Positions 1 to 11,900 of a DNA stretch of 64,000 bases are shown one piece after another. The stretch spans positions 930,001-994,000 of the forward strand of contig JAZAYU010000034.1 of NCBI GenBank assembly GCA_038501625.1, written 5' to 3'. The notes below the pieces were generated by a model that was not told the DNA's origin, did not search any database, and worked only from the letters and a program-made list of their open reading frames with translations. Position 1 is the stretch's first letter. Every line of letters begins with the position of its first letter. The stretch comes from Corbicula japonica. Lineage: Eukaryota > Mollusca > Bivalvia > Venerida > Cyrenidae. Made by a program: the position numbers and the translations under genes.

Positions 1-507
1 ACTTAAATATACAACAAGAGATAATTAATGTTGTCCCGAATTGTTTCGGATTTGATAAACACAGTCTAAGGTTGGTTAAACGTTATTGTTTCGAAACGGT
101 TCACGTTTATATATAAAGGATCAGTTTTATGCTTCATGCGCAGATATGTACAAAAATGTTGTAAGAGTAATTATTGTTCGCTTATTTTGTATTAACGGAC
201 TTAAAAATGTAGCATTTGTTTGGCAGATAGATACTGTCTTAAATTGCAGTTTTTTTTATGATTTTTTACTAACATTAATTCTTATAATGTTGCGAGTCTG
301 AATTCAATTTGATTGATTTTATGTCGATATCCTAAATACTTTTGGTCGGACATGATATGGTGAAGGCATATAGTTCGTTGACGACATTTTTAAAGTTTGG
401 AAGTAGGTGTGACACACAAAGTCAGAGGCAAAATGTGATTTAAATATTGATAGTTTGAGCTGATGATAAACTCAATTAATATCCCTTGGGGTACAGCATT
501 GGAACGG

Positions 508-590
508 TCAGAGGCAAAATAATTTGCCACTGGGGGTTTAAACCAGGTTCTAGGGTGCACCAACATTACACTTGCCCCAACACGTTCTTA
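508..590 (+). repeat. Dispersed repeat F3
   Basis: Contains GGTCAGAGGCAAAATAATTTGCCACTGGG-like sequence followed by a GGTGCACCAACA segment. Related pieces occur at 8485-8530 and, inverted, at 24570-24655. Confidence 0.55.
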
Positions 591-2034
591 TATCAATACA
601 CAAATACAAGTTGTCTTGGCGAAATAACTCCAACCCACCAATCAGCTCACCAAAGTTGCATGCAATAGCAAACATACATATAAAACATAAGAAGCTAATA
701 GCATTGTAAAACCAAAGGAACGAGTACTCATCGATCTTACCGAGTAATTTCGACAATTATACATGTATACTTTAGTTATTTGGAAAATTAATATGAAAAA
801 TTAAACGGTCGCTCGTTAAGCTTCGATGGGTCTGACAGTTTAATTTTCATACAACCATTCAAATTAACAATAACCTAATAGTATGATTGTTTTATTATTC
901 TGTTTGATTATTTTTATTTTCAAGTTCTTCTCCCCGTGGTTTTGTACACAATGTTTAATTATTTCTGCCGATTTGTATAGACAATATATGCAGACGAACT
1001 CCTAAATCTTACCTAAAATCACTAAAAGTGCATCTCCATATATGATACAGATTATTGGAAAATCATTCGACACAGATCACACTAAATGATACAACAGAAA
1101 TATGTGTGATCGTTATAACTGATAGTTTATTGATGCTATAGATGATAAGTCATTACGAAACACACCCTTCAAACGTGTTAATAATTTACGCTATCTATTT
1201 ACATAAAGCCATGCTGTTATGTAAATTCCTTTATATAAATCTCTTAGAAACATAATACTAGTATGTATTGGTTTATTAAAGCTTTTATTTATACAGAATA
1301 ACAATATTTTGTCACAATCATGTGGGTCATTCGCCAGACCTTGTTGTGATTAAATGCTAATTTGCAAGTTTTTATCCGTATAAGTGCGTATAAATCAAAT
1401 GATATTACAACCAATAATTACTTAACAAAATATTACTTTCTGGTTTTTGTTGAAGGTACTTAAAATAATGCTATAAACTCCGTTTTCACTGTGTTAATAA
1501 CGAATTGTTATATCGCAGCCATGCAATCAGATCGCTATATCCGGTAGATGATATAATCGGTTTATATACAGTGATTTCTGTAAACTTAATATGAATCTGT
1601 CTGATGATCATACTAACAAAGTTTGTTGGGTGTTTTTTGGATGACGAATTTGCTGGTGTTCACCATTTTTCTTGAAATAACAATGCAGTGCCTTTGTGTT
1701 ATTTCACTGTTTATTATTTAACGGTATACGCATTGTAGAGCTGTATTGGACCCTGTTATTAAAAATTCGTTCGATATTGCGCTTTAGTTGTTTTATCACC
1801 ATACAGTGTTCAAGAATTTGCATTCAAAGTTGTAGTTTTTTTATTTAAAGTGTTGACAAATAAACTAAATGTGATTAATTAAAAAAAATAACTTGTCATG
1901 CGGAACTAGAGCAACATGCAAACATTATATGCAAACATACTAGCATCGCTGGTATATTGCCTTCATATTATGATATAGATATTTCTGCGACTCTCTCCTA
2001 TTCACAACACTTTTCAGTAAAATTCTCAGCTAGA

Positions 2035-2220
2035 ATCTAGTTTAGCGGACCCCGGATTTTCAAAACACATCAAGCCCAGCGGCGTAAAAGCGAGAGATGC
2101 GGGGGTGTGGGGGGCAGTAGCCCCAATTTAAACTCACTATTTATGAAATGTGTTTGGCACACCATATTCCGGGGTACTTTTTTCTTAAATGTTGGGATGT
2201 TGGGGTCCGCTAAACTAGAT
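2035..2220. mobile_element. MITE with 19-bp perfect terminal inverted repeats
   Basis: ATCTAGTTTAGCGGACCCC at 2035-2053 is the exact reverse complement of 2202-2220. The 186-bp interior is non-coding and carries a G-rich GGGGGTGTGGGGGGC stretch. No clear target duplication. The superfamily is not assigned. Confidence 0.75.
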
Positions 2221-2788
2221 GTGTCCCAATATCTCATTGGCTCCAAATAAATTATCCCCGAAACCTGAATTGCGGACGAAATGATTTCTCTGATAAAAAG
2301 ATCAAAGTTAAGTTTAAGTTAGGTATTTTTCATTTTAAAGACTCAAGATACTTCCTTTTGGGAGAAAGCAAGCCCTTTATATGATTGGCCAATGAACACT
2401 TGAGATTTTCTATATGGATCACCGTTTATGTAGAGGTTTCAAGCACAGGCCATCGGTAAACAAACCGCATTTCCTTAGGTAGGGATGATTGCAATATAGA
2501 TTTTTCTGTAAAAACTGTGTTCAAAAAAATCGAAGACCAATATTCAGTATAAAAAAGATGATTAATTGAAATTGAATTGAAGCTCCCAGCTAAACTATAG
2601 TAAACTTCAGAAGTGAGACTTGTCTCCATTCTCAGCGTTAAGATGTTGGGCCAAGTTAAAAGACACACAGGCTATGTATGACAATTTGTTTATATCTGAT
2701 ATCAGATTGAAATTACGTCTTTGTTAACATTCTGTTATTACTATAACACCAACAAATTTAATTGGCAAAATGTTTTACTTTTTTCTAG

Positions 2789-2929
2789 TTTCGATCCGAA
2801 CCCATTAGAGCGACACACTTTCTGGACCCTGGTTATTGGCGGCGGTATCACAACTCTCACAGTGTACGCAGGGAACCAAGCAATGATTCAGCGTTATCTT
2901 AGCATGGAATCCATCAAGAAAGCCCAGAT
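2789..2929 (+). CDS. SLC5 transporter exon a (FDPNP...QRYLS)
   Basis: Acceptor ttttctag ends at 2788. The exon opens with the last base of a split codon, then reads FDPNPLERHTFWTLVIGGG and GNQAMIQRYLSMESIKKAQ. Donor at 2930 leaves AT pending, which the next exon completes as Ile. Confidence 0.9.
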
Positions 2930-5900
2930 GTTAGCTTTACATTGTCTGTTTAGATCGAACCATATTTTGCTCAGTTTTAAAAATGTATCTTAAAACCAAG
3001 ATCATAAAAATTTATTTTGGAAACCAGTCTCAAATCTAAAGCATCAGATTGGCTCTCAGTTCAGTTTCAGTCGATCAGGTGCTAGAGATTTGAGACTGAC
3101 CAGTACCTTATCTTAGTTTTAAAATCCTGGGCCCAGCTCATGCTTAATATATCATATCAGTAGTGTTTTTTTATTCGTTCATTATCAATATCAATTGGGT
3201 AGGCGGTTTAAGCCATAGACTGACCACTCTAGCATATTTCTAACGGCTGCTTTTAACTATTTAGATTTCTCTCTATTTTTTAGGTCGTTGTTAATTTTAT
3301 CTTGAATGGGGAATACTTTTTTTGCAGCGCTTTGTACCTGCAGTTACCGGCCGGAGTTGTTGTCACCACGCTGTTCGTGTATGCCGGACTACTTCTATAT
3401 GCTAAATACACCGTGGACCCAGTAAAAGACTGTACAATAAGTCTCCCGGACCAGGTGATTGGCTTCCTCTGAATTGTTTTTAATTATAACCAGGGCTGGA
3501 GGTTATAAAACTATAAAGTCGCCATTTCAGCCAATCAGACGCTTGAGATTTGAGACTGATTTCCATGCTCAGTTTTATAACCTTGGGCACAGTTTATTGA
3601 TCATCGGTCCTTTTCAAAAGTGTCTATGGTTTTGTGGCAATATCAGTCCCACCATATATTATACAGCCATTGAGAAGAACCAGGCACATGCATCCATTAA
3701 CAGGCAGGAAGGTTCGCACTTATACAAAATCTTTCAACTAAGAACCGAAATGGGAGTCACGGAGTCAAGCAGTATGAAAAGTTAATTGTATATAGGTTTA
3801 TAAAACAAAACATGCCAAGTCCATAGAGATAAATGTATCCATTCACCACTTCAGTTGATACCCTGGCTGGTAATGGACGTTCTGGGAAGCTTCCCGGGTC
3901 TACCAGGTGTTCTTCTGGCTTGTATCTTTAGTGCGTCTCTCAGGTAATTAGCATTTCATTGTTAAACATATTTATTTAGCGATTATACTTTATCTAATTT
4001 ATGTTGCTTTAGTTTTTGAGAAATGTTCAAAAATAGATAACTTGAAATGTTGCTAAAATATGACGTTGTTTTTTTTCAATTTTACTTTACATCAATGTAT
4101 TTGTAAAACATAAAAAAACACATTAAAATTGGCAGAAGTGAGTTTTTACAAAAATACGTAGTGTGTGTTGTGATTTGCTCGTTAAGGCATTTCTTCGTTC
4201 GTCATTGCTGTCATAGAAAAAAAAGAAAAAAAAATCAAATTCGCACAAGCAGTTCCATCAAACTTTGCACAAATCAATGCTTATAATAAGTGTATGATTA
4301 TTTTACATATGTAAAAAATAGTAAGCCAGTAAAGAAAAACTGGTTTGACCTTCAGATCGGTAAAAATTCTATTTGTAATTTATCACAAAAACTGAGCAAC
4401 ACGAAACAACAATTTAAATACCAATATGAGTGAAATGATACTGACAACAATGTCTAAGATCCGTGAAAAGAACTTTCAATTATGAAGAGAGAAATCAATA
4501 TTCATTTTCGCGACCAGGAAAATAAAGGTCAAATACACTTTAACAAATAACTTGCATTGTATAAATTTGTAAGACCAAAGGACCTTAGATATTGTTGTCA
4601 GTAACTCGATACTCATGAAGATATTTATATTGATGTTTAGAAAAGCTTCGTTTTTGTGAAAATTGCAAATAGAATTTAGGGATTGTTTTAGGTCTAACCA
4701 TTTTTCTTTACTGTTCTAACTTTTCTTAGCACATGTAAATTAAACTTATATTAATAACATTGGTTTGTGCAAAGTTTTATTGAGTTGCATTTTGTCATTA
4801 GAGAAATTTTGATAATTTTCTTTTTTATCAATGTCAGTGAAATGACAAATGCCATAGCACTAAAATTATAAACGTGTTTGTATTACAGCACAGTGTCGTC
4901 TGGAATCAACGCTATAGCTCTCGTGTTTATGGCGGATATTGTCCAGCCCGCCTACATACACCTTAAAGGTGTCGCCATCTTAGAACCGAGGGCAACCATC
5001 ATTTCAAAGATTATTGGTATGGTTGCTTTCTGTTTTCTTCTTCCATCCTTATAATTTACAAACGTCCGACAAAAGATTCGAATGGTTGTTTTACATTTCA
5101 TGTTGTTGTTTTCTTTTTACATATTTGTTTTTATATTAGTAATAATGCATAAATCAATTGTGACCAGACCAGTGCCTAAGGTTGTAAAACTGAGCATGGA
5201 AACCAGTCTCAAATCTCAAGCATCTGATTGGCTGAAATGGCGACCAGTCACCATTTCAGCCAATCAGATACTTGAGATTTGAGACTGGTTTCCATGCTCA
5301 GTTTTAATAACCTTCAGCTCAGTTTGCTTGAATATTTGATATTTTTTATACGGACAAGTTTAAAACTTCGATGCGATGTACGGAATACCTCGCCTTTATA
5401 AGTCATACATTGCTTGGCTTTTTGGTATCCTAATTTACTGCTAAAAGATATAACATTTCTTACTGTTGATTAATATTCGATAAGTAATGTTATCATCTAT
5501 GAGTACGCACAATAAGACAAAACCCTCCCTGTGTAAGTTTTTCTTCGATAATGAAAAATACAAATAGAAGTTTAGAAATAGTCGCTACAGCGCCAAGGTA
5601 TCTACCAATCCTTGTTTTGCTGAGATTTGGTTTACAAATCGAAGAAATTAAAATACAAGCATATGAAGTGTCCTCACTTTATTCGTAAAACCTAGCTTTT
5701 AATTCACTTACACGATATTCTACAACACCCTGCAATCTGGATGGCCAGCCTTTGTACTATTAATTGCTTTGCTTACCTCATAATTTGCCCGACTGTGACG
5801 GGGTTTATTAAGGTTTCAAGATAACATTGTTGGTTAGATAGTTGGGTAGGAGTTATTTTACCAAGACGACCTATATGCGTATTTTCACCTATGAATCTGG

Positions 5901-8900
5901 TTTAAGCACCAAGTAGCCAAATGCTTTGCCGCTGAAAATGCCAATTCGGCATTTTAACTGCTACTTAACAATACTTTTTTAATATTACTTGTTTGTCACG
6001 TGACTGTCTAGTTACCCATAACGTACTATAGAGCAGGGCTGAATGTTATGAAGCTGAGATTGGAAACCAGTCTCAAATCTCAAGCATCTGATTGGCTGAA
6101 ATGGCGACCAGTCGCCATTTCAGCCAATCAGATGCTTGAGATTTGAGACTGGTTTCCATGCTCAGTTTTATAACCTTGGGCATAGAATACTTTGGCTATT
6201 GTTGAATGACTATTTATTGGTGAATGACTACTTATAATGAACAATCTAACATATATCAACTGAGACTTAAACCGTTGTAACACATGTTTAAAAGTTAAAG
6301 TTAGTCCTTTGTCCAAAATCATAAAAACTAAATTAAAAGACCAGTCAAATCTCAAGCATCCGGTCGCCTTTTCAGATAAACACGTGCTTGAGATTTGAGA
6401 CTGGTCTCCAATCTCCAATCTCATTTTCATGATCTTGGCCCTGGTACAACAAGCGCTGACTTCTGTATGTTTCAGCATTTGCAAGTGGCGGTGTAACCAT
6501 TGGTTTAGCCTTTATCGCTGAATTCTTTGGAGACCTTATTCTTCAAGTGGCGCTTAGTATATATGGCATGATAGGTGGTCCTCTTCTAGGTGTATTTGTG
6601 TGTGCAATGTTTATACCAATGGTCAATGAATGGGTAAGTTAACAATTCACTAATGTTTATACAGTTCTTTCATTATTTATTTTATTTATTTGCGGATATT
6701 TTTGCCCTGACACTTGAAACATATTTTACATGTATTCATTTCAATTACCATAGATATAACGTCGTGGATGTAATTGAAACAGTTGTAAAGATGGCCAGCC
6801 ATTCAGAAAGACCTATATTATCTATTCTAAATGATGTTTATATCCTTCCCAAGATTACAGTTCAAACAAATACAGCTTAAAAATGATATCTTCATTAATC
6901 GCATTCGCTAATTTCTGATAACAACTGTTCGGCTTGGCTAGTTTACTTGGTAATAAAATTATGCTTCACTTTCGCACAAGAGAAAATATTGCATGTGACT
7001 ATGATTTTAAGGGGGCGTTGATAGGTCTGCTGGTCGGACTGGCGATGTCTTCTTGGCTGTCAATCGGTGCGATCTTGATGGCAAATAAAAACCGACCCCC
7101 GCCACCAGTCTGTCCCACATCCGGCGGTCTGGGTAACAATATGACGTCAATAATGACGACAATGACATCAACGATGATGAGCACGACGACCTCGGGTCCA
7201 ATTGAACTAGAATCAAAAAGGTAGAATAGATTCCACTGGTATTCTTTGAGATCTTTCTTCGATGATAGTAGTATTTAGTGTTCACGACATTTTTCCATCC
7301 AATCACTGAGCCAGAATTTCAAATATTCTGCTTTTAGCGAAGTGACCATGGTTTCTTCATTGTTACAACTTCACTTAATATACACTAAATAACTAAGTGT
7401 TAGGCACAATTTTTCATTCAATCACTGAGCTACGCTCCGTTCCCTTAGGGTTTCTTTATTCTTAAAACTCCACTTAATATACATTTACTATAACTAAACT
7501 GAATAAGGGAGTGTTACCGGAAATTGACGTTATTTAATGAAAGGACTACATTAAGCTCAGCAGACGACATTTTTTATGCATTTCGTCAAAAAAAATCTTC
7601 AATTAATGATCAGAATTTGTGTCAAAACCACATTATATTTATGAAAAATAAATAATTGAAATTGCATTATTTCCATATATAGCAATAACTTAAATGTCAA
7701 GAATATGACCAAAGATAGATAATATGATTGCTGTTGCCCACCTCAATTAAAATTATTGTTTTACTGGATATTTGCTTCAAACATTTTCAAAATATTATAT
7801 TTTACCAAATATAAACAGTAAACAATTTTAATAAATTTATTTTTATTAAGCGTTGTTCAGTAAAGCAGTATTTTAATATTTTATTATCAGCAGTTATCTC
7901 TAGGAAAACACTAGTGCCAAAGGTTATAAAACTGAGCATGGAAACCAGTCTCAAATCTCAAGCATCTGACCAGTCGCCATTTCAGCCAATCAGATACTTG
8001 AGATTTGAGACTGGTTTCCAATCTCAGTTTTATAACCTTCAGGCTAGGAGATCCTTGAGAATTGTTTAAATGTAGTTAAACTTGTGATCTTGACATTTGT
8101 GGTCTTCACATTTATAACTTTACCTTTCTTGTTTAAACAGTCGAACTGTTAAACATTGTATAACATGATAAGCAAACATATGACTATAAAACTTATTTAT
8201 GTTATTAGTATTTTACCAAGTCTCTGCAGAACGGATTTTTGTGGATTCTTATGTTCGGATTCTTATAGACGAAGTTCATCATTGTTCATCAACTGCTTAT
8301 TTGCCACCAGTAATTTATAGGTTTACTCCATCAAATCCCTAAACCCTACTCGTTGGAGGATTTAGTCCTGAACAAGTTTTTTCGCTTTCTAGATAGAAAA
8401 TGTGAGATTTCTTTTTCCTTCATGGCCTGATCCTTAACTATCCTTAACTAATGAGGATTTTTCATAAAACTTTCATTAAACGCAGGGTGGGGGCGGGGTT
8501 AAACCTGGTTTTAGAGTGCACCAACATAAGGTTTATTAGTATGATTGCAATAAGATTTATAATATAATGATGTCATAACAGAACTCCACTATAACCTTGA
8601 CCACTGTCCTATTCAAAAGTACTTTTCAATATTAATAGAATCACAGACAGTGTAGACATTTGATTTCATTTATTTTAATATGTTTTCCTAATCATCAACT
8701 TTTATTTTCAAAATTCATACTGTGAATCATAGTAGTTGTGTTACCAGTAAATCAAGGAGACGGTCTCCCTTGGTTAACAAAACAGTACGTACGAAAATCA
8801 AAGAACTAAAAGCAGAACAGTGTTTGTTTAATACAATTAAAACAATAGTCTTTGGTGTTTATGAAAATGGTATCACACTGATTGTTTGAACTGCTTTGGC

Positions 8901-11900
8901 GTACATAGAACAATTGACTACTATGCCCAAGATCATAAAGCTAAATCTGGAGATCAGTCTCAAATCTCAAGCATCTGATTCGCCATTTCAGCCAATCAGA
9001 TCCTTGAGATTTGAGACTGATCTCAAAACAGTTTTATGATCTTGGGCCCTAGTATAGCATTGGATCTTTTCATTTTAGCGGCTTGGACATGTTCTACAGT
9101 CTCTCCTATCTTTGGTACAGTGCGTTTGCTGTAATTGTTGTCGTCGTTGTTGCGGTCTTCGTTAGCTGTCTCACAGGTAATGCTACTGTCCTTTGCAAGT
9201 TCATATTTTTACTCCAAATTAACAAGTTTTATTGCATGTGCGACCAGTGCTGTCTGATGAGGATCTACCCTGGTCTCATCTTGAAATACCTTAAAGAATC
9301 TAAATAACAAGCAGTGCAGATCCTGATCCAACGGCACTGTTCGCCCATGTATGGATACCAGCCTTATCCCTTGGACAAAACGGTTAAATGTGTTTTTATT
9401 GTTTCCGCTTTTATAAGCAGTCTTGCAGGTAACTGCAACGTCCTTATCGTGTATTAGTTGTAATAGTTCTGCCAAAGGGTTAGGTCAAAGTCATTCGTCA
9501 TATATTTCAAGGAGCAATTTGCTTTTAATGTTGTGTCATAATTGTCAGTAAAGTAAGTAAGAAAGTTAAGTAAAGTAAAGTGAAGTGAAGTGAAGTGAAG
9601 TGAAGTGAAGTAAAGTAAAGTAAGTAAGTAAATTCTTTATTTATAGAGGGTGACATATTGTACAAATAAATACTAATGTTGAGGTCGATATGTAGTTTTG
9701 CGGACCTGGGTAGTGTGATATCGCTCGATGACGAAGTCCGAGGTCGATATCACACTACCCAGGTCCGCAAAACTACATATCGACCTCAACATTAGTATTT
9801 ACTTGTTATATCATATACCCTATGAATTTAAAGCGTTCTGATTTTCGGACTCGCGAGTACGGAGCTCTCGACCAATCAGAATGCTTTAAATTCATAGGGT
9901 ATATGATATTTAGCAATAAACTAATCTTCCATATGGCCCTCCTTACAAGTATTAACATAAACAGATTAAGATAAACACGATGATCATTAAAATAAAACAA
10001 CATCACAAAACACAATATGATATTATAATAAGAAATTAAACTGCAAATAATGTATCTGTGTTAATGTTTTGGTGTTGCATTTAATGGGTAGGTGCATGGG
10101 TGCGCGAGTGTGTGTGTGAGGCCTATGTGAGTGCGTTTGCGCAAGGAAGAACTGAATATTTAAGAAATTTGAGTACATAGATCAATAATACACAATGCAT
10201 TTTTTATATACATGCCTTAACACATTTCTGTTTCATTGAGGCAATGTTATACATTTTGTCTTATCTTAACATCAAAATGTAAACATAAAATATTTTAAAG
10301 GAACTAATCAATGAATCATCCATTCCACTTTAGATACAAAGTTTTAAAGTTGTCTACAGTAGAAGCACCTTTATTTTCTTTAGGAATTCTGTACCATAAA
10401 CAACTGCCTGAATAAAGTAAACTAGTTTTATATAATTCTAAGTGTGGCATTGGAATACAAAAATTATGGTTAATATGGGATCGTAATGTATAATTTTCGA
10501 ATTGTAATCGGTCACGAGGAACATACATATTGCAAATATAATTAGGTAAGACATTGTGGGCTACTTTGTACATAAAAACAGCTTTATTAAAAATAAGTCT
10601 TTGATCAAACCTTTGAATATTTAATTTTTTGCAGAGCTGAGTCAAAATCAATGTATTCATTGCCTAAGATAGTTCTACATGCTCTTTTCTGCAATTTTAG
10701 AATCATTTTAATATTTCGAGTTACTGTATTTCCCCACAATATAGAACAATAATCTAAGTGTGGTTGTACATATGCCTTGTAAAACAATGTTCTAGAATTA
10801 ATTGGAAGGAAGTCCATAATTTTTGACAGAAGCTAAATGTACGAGGATATTTTTCTGAATATTACTTTTACATAGGAAGGTAAGGTAAAGGTCTTTGTAA
10901 TGTATTGTGAACAATCGTTTTGCCATTTTATCGTCACAGCGTTTTCTAACAACAATAATGAACTCGTGAGTGATTTTGGGGGTTATGCTCCTTTCAAATA
11001 GAAACTTAATATTGCTGTCATTCGGAAAGAACTTGTCCTATTGACCCAGTACTTGGAATACTGCATTTGCATTAATAAAGTTATATCTGTCTACATTAAC
11101 GATAGCTCCTGATTTTATTAGTTCTGAGTTATACATGTACATATTGACCAGGGTTTTTAAGCATTTCTCATTCATGTGGTTAATAAAACGTATACCCAAC
11201 TTGTTGCAAGCAAGCGATACTAGTTAAGTGGAACACCAAAATTTAGTTCAGGAATACGTTTTCGCGCGATTGAAGAAATAAGACTGATTTCAAATTTCTC
11301 TTGGAATAGGTATTTAAATGTCAAGCTCATTCGAAATTGGCATTCTTTATGACTGAAACAAACTTGTCGCTTCAATGATTCGGCGAGATTTAAAACAAGA
11401 GTTTGTGATAAATTGTACTTCATTAAAAATCTTGAAACCATTGATCTGTTTACAAGTGTCTGTTATGTTTATTTACTAGAAGTGTAATTAAAGTAATCCA
11501 CTTTCTGCATGTTAGTCCGGTACTGTGCCCAAGATTATAAAACAAAATCTAGAGATCAGTCTCAAATCTCAAGCATCTGATTGGCTGAAATGGCGACCAG
11601 TCGCCATTTCAGCCAATCAGATTCTTGATATTTGAGACTGATCTCAAATCTAAGTTTTATGATCTTGGGCCCTGGTGTTGCTTTCAAAGATCGTAATAAT
11701 GTTTCTGTTAATATACTTCGCAGGAGGGACAAGACGGAAGCCAGTAGATGACAAACTGCTCTCGCCTTTCTATCACACCATGATGAGCTTCTCTTCTATT
11801 AAAGGCAAAGAGGTAAATTACTGCTTCAGTTTAAGTGAATTAATACACGCTTATCACAATCACCCATTGTACCATTACCACAACAACCACCATCACCTCC

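Larger units (their letters stand above)
1..2788. other. Gene-free stretch, probably SLC5 intron
   Basis: No exon with SLC5 homology is visible here in any frame, although the SLC5 exon at 2789 needs upstream exons. The stretch holds one MITE (2035-2220), a dispersed F3 repeat piece (about 508-590) and otherwise AT-rich sequence without recognised structure. Confidence 0.6.

Noticed and set aside
10820..11460. More retroelement coding upstream of the RT fragment
   Set aside because: Minus-strand frames are short and I could not identify an RT palm or endonuclease motif.
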